Position numbers and translations under genes: made by a program. The notes beneath the pieces were generated by a model, which saw only the letters and a program-made list of their open reading frames with translations, made no database searches and had not been told where the DNA came from. This document shows, one piece after another, positions 1-10,450 of a stretch of 64,000 bases of DNA (position 1 is the stretch's first letter; each line of letters opens with the position of its first letter). Origin of the DNA: Cunninghamia lanceolata (Eukaryota > Streptophyta > Pinopsida > Cupressales > Cupressaceae); assembly GCA_027924645.1 (NCBI GenBank), contig BSBN01001149.1, positions 3,348,001 through 3,412,000 on the forward strand, in the 5' to 3' direction.

Positions 1-640
1 CACTGTAGCTTTGAAAATAGAACTGACATTTTGTTGCTACAAGAAGTCAAAATAAAAAATGAAAATTTCTAGTCAATGGCCAAAGGCCTTTGGGCAAATG
101 CTGAATTTCTGGGTAGTGATGCTTGTGGGGCCTTGGGTGGTATTATTACTATGTGGAATAGTAGTATTGTCAAAGGAAGTTTGATTGAGAAAAATGAAAG
201 TTTTTTGGCTTCTAGGATGGAGACTAACAACTTTTCTTGAAACCTGATAAATATCTATGCTCCAATCAGAGAGGCCAGAGAAGAGAGTTGTAGGATACCC
301 TATTTGTGCTCATGTTTAGAGAATTGAATAGTTGCTAGATGCTGATGGGTGACTTTAACACCCCCCTCTTTTTCTCTGAAAAGAAGGGAGGAAATATGGA
401 CTTCACTGACAGCATGCTGGATTTAAATGGCTTCTTAAATAAAGAGGGCCTTATGGATTTGGATTCACAAGGCAATAAGTTTACGTGGTCAAACCAGAGA
501 AAAGCTAAGAATTTGATTCAAGTTAGACTAGATAGGGTTGTGACTTCTTCCAGTTGGATATTCTTAAGCTCATATGCTCTTGAAGTCTTGCCCAGAATAA
601 CTTCTGATCATAACCCATTACTTTTAACCTAGAAGGATGG
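1..640 (+). pseudogene. LINE ORF2, apurinic-like endonuclease domain (partial, broken)
   Basis: This is the endonuclease that nicks target DNA to prime LINE reverse transcription. Frame 1 from the window edge reads DILLLQEVK, which carries the catalytic Glu of the QE(T/V)K motif. MGDFNTP follows at about 345-362 (the GDFN active-site loop) and TSDHNPLL at about 601-624 (the terminal SDH catalytic motif). Stops interrupt the frame, for example near 69-72 and 237-240, and there is a frame change before GDFN. The N-terminus is cut by the window start. Order and motifs match the exonuclease-endonuclease-phosphatase fold of plant LINEs. Confidence 0.8.
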
Positions 641-926
641 GAACAATAAGGGCCCCTACCCATTCAGATTTGAATTAATGTGGACTAAACATCTGGAGTT
701 CAAGGATTTGTTGGCCAAATGGTGGAAAATAGACATCCATGGTATGCCTATGTTTCACCTAACTCAAAAGTTGCTTTTGGTCAAGAAGAAGGTTAGAGGA
801 TGGAATAAGTTCATCTTTATGAATATTTTTGAGGAATAGTGAAGAATCAATCTAAAACTAAAGGATCTACAAAGTAGACTAGAAGAGGGAGACATTACCA
901 AAGCTATCGCTATTGAAGAAGAGAAG

Positions 927-2650
927 GTGAGAAAGGAATGGAAAGATCTTCTAGGAAAAGAGGAAAACTTTTGGAAGCAAAAGTCAAGGGTGCAATGGCT
1001 GATAGAGGGAGACAGAAATACTTCATTCTTCCATCAATCCACAATGAGGTACATAAAAAGGAATAGTATTACTAAACTCCTAGATGATAGAGGTGTTTTG
1101 GTTGATACTGATTTGCAGATAGGGGAAGTGGTGGCATCCTATTTTCAAAACTTTCTTGAAACCCAAGATAGCAGTATTAATCAGCAGCTTATTGATATCA
1201 TCCCTACCCTCATGAATGAGGATGACAATGCTCAACTTGGTAAAAGTATTTCTAAGGAAGAGGTTCAGGCCAGTCTCTTCTCTATGGGTGCTTTTAAAGC
1301 CCAGGGACCTGATGGTTTTCCCCCTGCTTTCTTTCAAGAGTACTGGGAGATTGTAGAAAAAGATGTCATTGAAGCTGCTAGAGACTTCTTTAGAATGGGT
1401 AAGCTGCTAAAACAACTGAATCACACCTTCATTGCTCTCATCCCTAAAAAGCATGAGGTTATGTGCATGGGGGACTTCAGACCCATAAGTCTTTGTAATA
1501 TGGTCTATAAGATATTCTTCAAAATCATGGTCTTGAGACTCCAACCCATTCTTAAGAAGGTGATCAGCTGCTGTCAAAAAGGTTTTGTCCTGGGTAGACA
1601 AATAACTAATGTAGCCATAACCATGCATGAAATCATCCATTATATGGAGAAATGTAGAATCCCAAGAATGATTTTTAAACTAGATATTTCTAAATCTTAT
1701 GACAAAGTTAATTGGGAGTTCCTATTCACTATCTTGAGGAAGATGGGATTCTAAGGTAAGTTTCTACAACTTATCAAGAATTATGTTACCTTGGTCAAAT
1801 TCTCTGTTTTGGTCAATGACACACCAAGAGGCTTCTTCAACATGGGTAGAGGGATAAGGCAGGGGGACCCACTCTCCCCCTATCTCTTCATCCTTTTGGC
1901 TAAATCTCTAAGTAGGGGGTTTATTTTCATGCTTAACTCTAAAATCATAAGAGGGGTTAAACCTGCTTCAACAGTTGAACCTACTATCATTCAACAATTT
2001 GTTGATGACACTATCCTTTTTAGAGTGGCTTCTATGGTGGAGGCTAGGAACTGGAAAAAAGTGTTGCAAGAGTATGCCATTTCGGATAGCCAATTTATAA
2101 ACTTTGATAAGAGTCATAACTACTTTTTCAATACCCCAACGGATTTGCAGCAAAAAATCATGAGAATCCTACGATGTGCGGTGGGCTCCTTTCCAGGAAT
2201 ATATCTTGGTCTACCTTTCTATGTCAGAGATGCCTCCTCAGAGTAGTAGAACTCCATAATGGACAAGACTTAGAGAAAAATTGCAAGTTGGAAAGGCAAA
2301 CTTCTGAGTCAGGTCGGTAAGTTTCAGCTCCTTAAAGCCTCTTTACAAGGAATTCCTGTGTATTTTCTATCTCTATTCAAAATGCCTAAATACCTAACTG
2401 AGAGACTGGAAAAGATATAAAGGACTTTTCTTTGGACAAGAATGGAAGACAAAAAGAGATTGGCACTTGTTTCCTGGGATAAAGTCTGTAAACCTAAAAT
2501 ATAGGGAGGCTTAGGCCTAAGAAAATTGAATTTGCTCAATAAAGCATTCATAACCAAAATAGGCTGGAATCTTATTGCTAGGGGGAAGGATAGGGGCAGA
2601 ATTATGAAAGCCAAGTATATGGGGAATTTAACCCCGAAAAACTTTCTTCT
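927..2650 (+). pseudogene. LINE ORF2, reverse transcriptase domain (broken)
   Basis: This is the non-LTR reverse transcriptase core. Recognisable blocks in order are FFHQST, the KAQGPDGF block, GDFRPISLCN, KLDISKSYDKVNWEF (first catalytic Asp), GIRQGDPLSPYLF, and FVDDT at 1998-2012 (the catalytic double Asp, a variant of the usual FADD). The frame 927-2246 has one stop at 1752-1754. Beyond 2246 the same frame continues through several stops with typical LINE thumb sequence (LLSQVGKFQLLKASLQGIP, GGLGLRKLN). Catalytic residues survive, but the stops make it non-functional. Confidence 0.88.
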
Positions 2651-3000
2651 CTTCTGATTTTCCTAAAGGCTCAGTTATCTAGAATAATGTCATGAAATGT
2701 AGAAACTTGCTCTTGAAGGGTTGCAAATGGAAAATGGGGGATGGGGTAACCATAAGATTTTGGAAGGATACTTGGATCAATGGTGGACCCCTAAGCAAAT
2801 GCCAAAACATTTAACATTTGATGAAGCTGGCTGTTAACCATTTTGGTGTCCAGGTGAAAGATTACTTCCTTCCTGGCCATGGAGAATGGATTCGGCTGTC
2901 AGAGTTCTATCAAAGTGATACTAAACTAAGTAATGTTGCTGAAGAAATACAACTACTCCTAAAAGGGTGCATAATCCCCCTCTATCCGTAGAATTATAGG

Positions 3001-3285
3001 TTGTTTTGGTGGAAGGAAAAGACTAGAAGATTTACTATTAAATCTGTATATAGCCTATCCATCCCTCAAGATAGTGACAATTTATGGAAGAATGTTTGGA
3101 ATCATAACCTGGTGCCAAAAATGAATCATTTTTGGTGGGTGGCTATCCAAAACAAAATCCTCACTATTGATAATCTCCAAATAAGGGGATTCCAAATCCC
3201 AAATAGATGTGTCCTTTGCATGAAGGAAGAACAGTCTGCCTCCCATATCTTCATACAATGTGATTTTTCTTGGGAGGTTTAGAGT
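3001..3285 (+). pseudogene. LINE ORF2, zf-RVT zinc-binding domain fragment
   Basis: The segment reads FWWKEKTRRFTIKSVYS, then a Trp-rich stretch, then RCVLCMKEEQSASHIFIQC. Cys-x2-Cys followed by His-x4-Cys is the zf-RVT pattern found between RT and RNase H in plant LINE and LINE-derived reverse transcriptases. It is in a different frame from the RT, so an indel lies between 2650 and 3001. It ends in a stop just after the domain. Confidence 0.75.
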
Positions 3286-3377
3286 ATGGCCCTGAATCTC
3301 CTCAACATCCCTTGGTGCAATAATAGTAACTTGGAGGACCTGGTTAGAGGCTGGATTCCCCCCTTTTCAAATCTAGT

Positions 3378-4172
3378 TTGCCAGGAAATATGGAAATAGA
3401 CCCCCCTACTTTGTCCTGGTGTCTTTGGAAGGAAAGAAACAATAGACTCTTCAGAGAAGAATTCAGGAATCCCAATGAAGTTTTCAACTCAGCTGTCAAA
3501 CTGTTGCAAGACAACATTAGTAACAGCTCCATAAAAGCTGCTGAAAACCCACCCAATGCTAAAGAAATCAACATAATTAAACAATGGACAATTCTAGCAA
3601 GCATTTGCAAAGTGGATGACAAAAAGAAAAAGTCCAGAGCTAACACTATTTGGGTTCCTCCCCCCTGTGGTTGGTCAAAGCTCAAATTTGACGGTGCTGC
3701 CTAATGCAACCTAGGGCTTGCTAGTGGTGGAAGAGTTAATAGGTTGAAGAAGGGCTCTCTGATTGCTTCTTTTTCTGGAATCATTGGGGAGAATACTAAT
3801 AATATTGTTGAAGCCATGGCCCTCCTTTGGCGTATAAATATTGCCTTGGCTTTAGGATTAAAAAACTTAGTTGTTGAAGGTGACTCTATGGTGGTTTTGG
3901 AAGCTGTTAAAGGGAATGGTAGGGTGGGTTGGCAATTAGAGGATGTCATAAGGAATATAAAGAGTCTTCTTCTTAAGTTTGAAGACATAGTGTTGATCCA
4001 TACCTATAGGGAAGGAAATAAAGCTGTCGATCTGATGGCTAACTTAGGGATTAATTTACATCCCCTAAGGTGTTGGAGGAAGCTAAACAATTTGCCTACT
4101 TCCATCATTGATTGTATACAAAAGAAAATCCCTAATTCCTATGATAGACGAAATGATGAATCCAAGTGTTAA
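3378..4172 (+). pseudogene. LINE ORF2, C-terminal RNase H (RVT_3-like) domain
   Basis: This RNase H-like domain would degrade RNA in RNA:DNA hybrids. The frame has one stop at 3702-3704 directly after LKFDGAA, which holds the first catalytic Asp. Further on are VEAMALLWRI (Glu), VVEGDSMVVLEAV (Asp) and YREGNKAVD (last Asp). All four expected acidic positions are visible. RNase H at the C-terminus is typical of a subset of plant L1 elements. It ends with a stop at 4170-4172. Confidence 0.8.
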
Positions 4173-4290
4173 GAGTAGTGTTGTGGTGGGCTTTCCTGTC
4201 ATCATGGGAATACGTGGCATGAAGGATGGTAGTAGCGATCCTACTCACCTTTTAAATATGATCAGGCATACTAATTATTGTTGTCGATGA

Positions 4291-7200
4291 GGATTGCACC
4301 CTTATACAAAGCTGTGACACTCTGCAATCCTTCGAAACACGGGGACAAACTCAAGCTATGGGTGACCTATAGTGAGTTTGAACCTCCAGGTTGTGGGTTG
4401 GTTCCCTTAAAATATTTAATTGGATCTCTGACTTTGTTGTGGAAAATGGGGAAAAGGATAAACTAAAAGGTAATAAAACTAGGAAAGTTGTGGTGATGCA
4501 CCTAAAAGTGATATAAAACTTGGCAATCTGATTCACAATGATTCTCAGTTAATCTGTCCACACAAACATTATCAACAATTTAATCACAAAAGTGATTCTA
4601 AGGAGGGCTAGAAATGATTTCTTCTTGAAGGAAAAAGGGTTCTTTCACAACTTAAAGGAAACTTTTCTAATTGCACAACCTAAGACCTATGATTTTCAAT
4701 GCTTTCTAACACATACAAGTATGAATGAGACAATAATTTTTAAAGGTTTTGAAGTTAAAACATAGTAAAAATCTCATAAAAAATCATTGACAAAGCTGTA
4801 TCTAATGAAAGGTAGATACTTGATCAATCTGAAAATAAAGTAAATAATTGCATAACACAAAGTATAGAACTTGTAATTTGCTGTAATCTCTATAAAATCT
4901 ATAAAAATGAGTTACAAATCACTCCTTCTCTTTCCAATGTGTAAAGAGCCAAAGAGGTAAGAACTGCCAAAAACCTACGTTTTTCATACAATATATAATA
5001 GCTCTCTAAAAGAGATCTAAAAAAGAATCAATTGCAGTCATCTCTCTCCAAAAATAGCTCTCCAAGTTGATCCATGAGAAAATAGAAAAAACCCCCAAAA
5101 CAAGGGCCAAAATTGCCCCAAAATGAGCATAATTAGCTCAGAACTGATCCTCATCATGTGTTTGACCAAGAAGCTGACCAAAACACTCCAATTTGTTCCT
5201 TAAAGCATGCAAAAGTCCCCAAGTAGCCTTAGTTAACTCAACCTTTCCACTTTACATGATTTTGCTTTGCAGAAATGATGTGGGTAAATAATAAAGTAAT
5301 TAAAGTAATAATTACTTTACTATTTAGTTACATTTTGTATCAAAACAATTATTTTACAACTTTGTGGCCAAATAATAAAGTAATTTATAAAAATATTACT
5401 TTATTATTTGCTTACATTAGTTCTCAGTTGCAAGATTGTGCATGATGGTTAAACACACCTTATTCCTCTATTTGGTTTTTCATGATCATGCATTTGCATG
5501 TATATTAGGTAAGAATACCCCCTTCTGTCACTTCATGCAAGAAATCATATCTCATGCATATATACTTATCCTTTTCAGATTTATTACATCTTTGTCTCCA
5601 ATGCATTCATATGCCTACATGTAGAATATTCCTTGTCATTTATAATTTTATGACATCCTTATATCTCCAATTACAAAGAATACAATTAATATTCACTTCT
5701 CACCTTATATGTCCCTTATACATAAAGGATTACATCCATATCTCCTATTTATCATAATCAAGATGCATCAAAACTCCTTATTTCTCCTTAATACATTTAA
5801 TCAACATGCATCAAAATATATTTTTCACCTTATATCTCCATATGTGCCTCAAGGTCACATGCAAAACTTCATCAAAAAATATGATGATAAGAGCACCTTA
5901 TCACTCCTTAATACATACAATCATATGCATAAAAAATGCTTCACCTTATGACTCCTTATGAACATTCACACTTATGCCAAAAAAGGCACCTTACTTCTTC
6001 CTTGCTTTCGAATGATTATCATTTTTTGACTTTGTAAATTTTTAAGGAAAAGGCAAAAGGTGATCATGGCCTCACGGGCCCCATGCAGAATCATTGCTAG
6101 GTCTTAAGACTTGACCATGGGTTTGGATATGTTTGCAATGATGCTTGATAAAATAAAGTCAAAAATATGGGAAAAGACTACATCGGGCTCTTTGGCAAAA
6201 AGATTTTGAACCCTAAAAAAAATCATCATTTGCTTCTTTCATTTTGTGCCTCAATGTGGCCGCCATGCCGGTCAAGGGTTTGCTTGGTTTCTCTGGTTTT
6301 TTGTTGTGTCAATGGCCATCCTTGAGTTTTTTTCTTGGCATTTTCTGTAGAGTCTAAGAAGGTGAGTAAGTTTTGAGGCTTTCATGGCATCTTTTGGTAC
6401 TTTTTGCTGCTTTATTTGGTATACTATGGCTGCCATGTTTGGCTGTGTGTCACTGTGTTTTTGGCTTTGATATTGACACCTTTCTCTCCTCTTTTTTCCG
6501 TATTATTTGCTCTTTGGTATATGAGCATTATCACAACTTCATGAGGAAAAAAGAACTCAGAAGCTATAGCTTCTTCAATAGCCATAAAGGTAAGCTATAA
6601 TCTTTGCTTCTAAACTTGTTTCTTTGTGCTTTCTCTTTTCTTCCATGTTTTGACAATGGAGACACAATGCTTTAAACAAGACTATTGACACTTCTTTTGT
6701 ATTGTTTGTAATATGAAGGAAAAATGCTCCTGGCTATGGTCTGTAGGCTCTTTTCATGGCTTTCTTGCATTGAACACTTGTATCTCTGTTGCTTTGTTTG
6801 AAGCATTCTAAAACCCTAAGGGTTTCAAAAAACTTTTTTATTTCTTGCCTTTCAATAAAGCATGAAATGAACAATAAGAGGCTGCTAAAAACCACTAACT
6901 GGGTATGGCAAAAATATATTTATTTCACTGTAGGTTGATAAGAGCTTCATTCTTTTGGGGTTTTTTTTACCTCTTAATGGAAGACTGTAGGACCTTTATT
7001 CTACCTATCTAGGTATGGCAAGAATCTTTTACTCTTCAAATGTATAACTGAGATGTCTATATTATACTGTATGACAGGAGACTTTGAACTTTTGAATCTC
7101 TTTAGTTTTTCCATTTTGCTTTATATGAAGCAGTGGGTTTGTCAAAACACCCATTTGGATATCTATGAAAACCTCATTGTATTTGATCAATCTCAGGCTC

Positions 7201-7458
7201 TTTTGTGATAGCAATTGTATACTAATTTTTTTAATGCTCCACTTGTGCATACTGTATTTCTTGGTTGCCACTTGTGATTTCTCTTTATTTTAACTGTATT
7301 TCTTGGTAAATGGTTTCAAATAAAGGCTTTGACCTAGCTAGGGTTCTATTAACTCTATCTTCCTTTTGCATTTGTTGAAGCAACATTCCTATATATGCTC
7401 TTTCTCATACAAAAATTAAACATAATGATTTCCCCCTTGTAGTGGCTGCCATGCTGTA
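4291..7458. other. Gene-free AT-rich interval
   Basis: I see no supported gene, RNA gene or transposon terminus. Open frames are short and not recognisable. From 5500 to 5980 there is a loose recurrence of CACCTTATATCTCC-like words. From 6000 to 7460 the DNA is T-rich on the plus strand and could be intronic or intergenic. The twin hairpin repeat at 5280-5416 is listed separately. Confidence 0.5.
5280..5416. repeat. Two tandem 84-bp units, each an AT-rich hairpin
   Basis: Unit 1 starts at 5280 and unit 2 at 5364, both with GTGG followed by AAATAATAAAGTAATT. Unit 1 folds as 5285-5302 with 5309-5326 (18 bp, one mismatch). Unit 2 folds as 5369-5384 with 5395-5410 (16 bp perfect, 10-base loop). 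Both right arms are followed by TTACATT. This looks like a duplicated small foldback or MITE-like fragment. No target duplication is evident. Confidence 0.7.
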
Positions 7459-8018
7459 GGTGCTGTTGGCAGGAGACACTATATGGATTCATGATTGTTG
7501 TCATTGATGGCAACACAGTTCATCCCACACATCCGCAGGACATGGTGTGTCTCTACTAGAAGTCAGAGTGAAGAATGTTGTGGTCCGGTAAACAAGAACA
7601 GAGCATGTGGCAAGGTCCGACAGACAGGTCCAGATCTCTCAGAGGAAGTATCTTGGTGCAGTGCGGATTTGGGGAAGTCAAGAGGACTACCTTGAGTAGT
7701 ATATTCCAAGGATTTAGCCTCTGGTGATAGATGAGGTAAAAGATATGAATACTGGAGCACTGGGTTCCTGAGGGACAGTGTGAACAAAGGAAGAACTGAC
7801 TGACAGAACATCAGACTACTTTTCGGATGTGTTACTGACGGTGGTAAAGGTTATGAAGGCATGAATCATGTTTGGCCGACATGATTAATGATTTCTACAA
7901 GCATAGTCTTGATCTGCATTACTTGGTGTGGAAGGATTCAGCCAATAGATCAGAGTTTGTGAAAAGAATTGACTATTCTAGGTGCTGACTTGACAAATGA
8001 TGAAATCACTTGTGCGGA

Positions 8019-8026
8019 TATATATA
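8019..8026 (+). promoter_or_regulatory. Candidate TATA box of the element A LTR
   Basis: TATATATA lies after a GC-containing word (GTGCGG). The same context is found in the 3' LTR at about 14480 and in both LTRs of B. It is a plausible core promoter for the element's transcript, but the start site is not known. Confidence 0.4.
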
Positions 8027-8254
8027 CATGATGGATTTAGTTGTGAGAAGTGTTGTGGAGTGATGTGTTGTGCGAATAAAAGTAGAAGTACAGAGCAGAA
8101 GTAGTAAGGAAGGTCCGGTATGTAAAAGGAAAGAAGCTTAAAAGAAAAGGAAAGATGAAGTGCAGCAGATTAGTATACTGAGCCTAACCGGAACTAGACT
8201 CCAGCATTTGCAGATGCTACCAATTAGTTCAAGTATTGTATAACACTCTTTTGT

Positions 8255-8334
8255 AGATAGTGTATCTCTTTGTAGGTAGTGTGCCTCCTTGTGAGCAGTG
8301 TGCTCGGGCAGTGAGCCCTAATTGGCAAGTGCCA
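8255..8334 (+). repeat. Ladder of five small dyads in the element A LTR
   Basis: Successive dyads are AGATA-GTG-TATCT (8255-8267), AGGTA-GTG-TGCCT (8274-8286), GAGCA-GTG-TGCTC (8293-8305), GGGC-AGTGA-GCCC (8306-8318) and TGGCA-AG-TGCCA (8323-8334). The apex is always AGTG-like while the arms differ. The array is repeated in the other A and B LTRs with paired arm changes, and in weaker form in C. Confidence 0.75.
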
Positions 8335-8522
8335 TTTTGTATTTCCTTATTCTTCTAACAGAGAATAATCTTTGGGTTAATCACCCCGTGGTTTTCTCCC
8401 TTAACAGGGTTTCCACGTCAAAAATATTGTGTCATGTGTATCTTCATTTCATGGTTATGTTTACTTGCTTGAATTAGTGTTGCATTAATTAATAAGAAAA
8501 GTTTAGAAAAAGAAATAATTAG

Positions 8523-8551
8523 GATAACTGATTCACCCCCCCTCAGTTATC
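8523..8551 (+). repeat. Hairpin at the 3' end of the element A LTR
   Basis: GATAACTGA at 8523-8531 pairs with TCAGTTATC at 8543-8551 around an 11-base C-rich loop, just before the LTR end and primer site. Element C has GACAACTGA with TCAGTTGTC at the same place, a paired change. Confidence 0.75.
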
Positions 8552-8557
8552 AATAAT

Positions 8558-8570
8558 TGGTATTAGAGCC
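8558..8570 (+). promoter_or_regulatory. Primer-binding site of element A (initiator Met tRNA type)
   Basis: TGGTATTAGAGCC lies two bases after the LTR. It matches the usual plant TGGTATCAGAGCC, complementary to the 3' end of initiator tRNA-Met, with one change. Confidence 0.85.
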
Positions 8571-8621
8571 AAGTTCCTCCTAAACATAGTCTAACAGCTC
8601 AAGGAAGATCTGGGAATCCAA

Positions 8622-9803
8622 ATGGATACATATGGTTTAAGGGAGCAACTCAAGACAACCCTTGAGGATCTTGAACAGTCAAACTCTGAAGTCAATGAAT
8701 TAAAGGAAAGACTCAAATAGGCTGATGATTTCATGAGATAACTAAAAGACAAATTAAGCCTCTCTATGAAAAAGAGAAAAGAGCTGCTTCAGCAATTGGC
8801 AAGAAAAGGTGAAGCAAATGATGCAAATGAAGAGCTAAATGAGAAAACCAAGTTATGTGAAAAGTTATCAAAAGAAATCATTATGGTAAGACATGAAATG
8901 GAATCAGGAGTTATAAAGTTTACTCAAGAGATTGAAGAGAAAAGAAAAACTGAAGATAATCTAAGACAATCCCTCAAGGAGAAATCAGAAGATTGCCACC
9001 AAATGGATAGAATTATCAGACATCTTGAATCTGATCTTAAAGATGCTAAAGAAAATGAAGAAAAACTTGAAGATCAAATTGTCTCTCTCAAAATGGATCT
9101 TCAATCAGCAAATGAATATAAAGAGAAATTCAAGATAAGTTCTGCTCAACTTGAAGTTCTTCTTGGAAGTCAAAAGAGGGCAGATGACAAGTGTGGTTTG
9201 CGATATGAGAAAGGAGAAAGCTCCAGATCTGGTCAGAGGAATTTTGGATCAGAAAATCCAAGGAACAGGCCTAGAAGACCTCCGGTAAGACAACCCAATG
9301 CTCAAAGATATCCATCCTTCAATGGATACTGCCACAACTATAATCACTTTGGTCACAAAGCTAATAAGTGCAGAAAGAGAATAAATCAGACTAATTCTTC
9401 CTTCTCCAAACAATGTTTTAACTGCAAAAGGTATGGTCACAAATCTCATGAATGCAAAAATATGCAAATGAACAAATCATTCAATGGTAGATGCTTTACA
9501 TGCAATAAAATAGGTCATATGGCTAATCAATGCAGATCAAAAGGATATCAGTCAAATATGCAAAGAAATGTTGTTTGCCAAATCTACAATAGATCTGGTC
9601 ACAGTGCAAAATTCTATAGAAACAAGAATCAGGACAAAAGAGGTCCGGTATATCATAATCAGAATCAAGATAAGGGTAAACAAAAAGTGAATGCGGATGA
9701 AGTTAAAAGTGAGATGAACAAGATTTGAGTGAAGAAAGGTACAGAGAATATAAAGGTTGGATCCACACCAGACTCTGGTGTTGATATTCCTTTCAGAAAT
9801 TAA
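8622..9803 (+). pseudogene. Element A ORF1: coiled-coil protein with four CCHC zinc knuckles (gag-like)
   Basis: This is probably an RNA-binding structural protein of the element. From ATG at 8622 the frame gives an N-terminal Glu/Lys-rich coiled coil (residues about 5-185), then LLGSQKRADDKCGLRYEKGE. The latter is a variant of the SQ..DK.GLGY motif common in plant Ty1/copia Gag. Four zinc-knuckle positions follow (residues about 230-330): CHNYNHFGHKANKC (second Cys lost), CFNCKRYGHKSHEC, CFTCNKIGHMANQC and CQIYNRSGHSAKFY (two ligands lost). Two stops lie in the coiled coil (about 8718 and 8739) and one at 9726-9728. The frame then stays open to TAA at 9801-9803. There is no indel against ORF1 of B. 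Confidence 0.82.
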
Positions 9804-9815
9804 AAAGTGAGCTCT

Positions 9816-9853
9816 GGCTCAGGGGGAGACAAAAAAACCTTGTTCCCCCAGCC
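9816..9853 (+). repeat. Bulged hairpin just after ORF1 of element A
   Basis: GGCT-CA-GGGGGA pairs with TCCCCC-AGCC around an A-rich loop, directly after the ORF1 stop. The same arrangement follows ORF1 in C (52003-52043) and, with one pair lost, in B (47202-47243). Confidence 0.55.
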
Positions 9854-10450
9854 AGTCAAGTGGTGCTAGAATTGGCACAAATAGAGAATGCAGATTAAAG
9901 GGTTTGTAGATATGAGTCTTGAGATGATCCAGTTAAGATTTCAGAGGTCCGTATGAAGATGTGAAGAAGTTGTGATCGATCAAGTAGAGCCAGTTCTAGG
10001 AGATGCTCTGGAGTAATAGAGGGTTACAAAAAGGTCCGGTGAGATCTGGAAGTGCATTGTCCTATTCTACAAATTGGACTGAGTGTTTGGGATATCCTTG
10101 TGATGTGTCATCTCAATTTATTCATGGATTCGCATGTTGTTCATAGATCTGGACAGATCTGGTTCTTCAAGTCATCCGAATAAGGCAAACCAGAATAATG
10201 TAGGTCGAGCATTTATTGCAATCTGATATTAGGGTTTACAGAGGAATATAAGGGTTCTCTCATAAATCACTTGTTCATTCTGCACTCAAGAAGAAATGAA
10301 AAGTGGAGCTCTGCAACAAAATTCATCAAGTTCATCGAAGATCACTTGTAGAAGTCATTACATCCAGAAATCATTCCAACCAACTCCGTGTAACCGAAGG
10401 CGCATAAGGTATTTTTCATTTTCAATATCTCACTACAAATCTTTTAAAAA
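9854..10450 (+). other. ORF1-ORF2 spacer and ORF2 leader of element A
   Basis: There is no ORF. The downstream part is conserved with B: a TATA-like AATATAAGG at 10244-10252, then CACTTGTTCATTCTGCACTC, then AAGGTATTT at 10407-10415 shortly before the ORF2 ATG. This may be an internal promoter, or a splice-regulated leader for ORF2. That role is inferred. Confidence 0.4.

Larger units (their letters stand above)
1..4290 (+). mobile_element. Degenerate plant L1-type LINE (non-LTR retrotransposon), 5' end outside window
   Basis: Translated segments in the order endonuclease, reverse transcriptase, zinc-binding zf-RVT and RNase H give the usual ORF2 order of plant L1-type LINEs. ORF1 and the start of ORF2 would lie before the window. 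The reading frame carries many stops and at least one frame change (RT in one frame, the zinc-binding block in another, RNase H back in the first), so the copy is dead. The last coding trace stops at 4172. The 3' border at about 4290 is a guess, because I see no clear poly(A) tail or target duplication. Confidence 0.85.
7464..8555 (+). repeat. Element A 5' LTR (1,092 bp)
   Basis: It matches 13920-15006 almost throughout. Notable parts are a TATA-like run at 8019-8026, a ladder of five small dyads at 8255-8334, and a terminal hairpin 8523-8531 with 8543-8551. The last bases CAATA differ from CAACA of the partner LTR. Confidence 0.93.
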
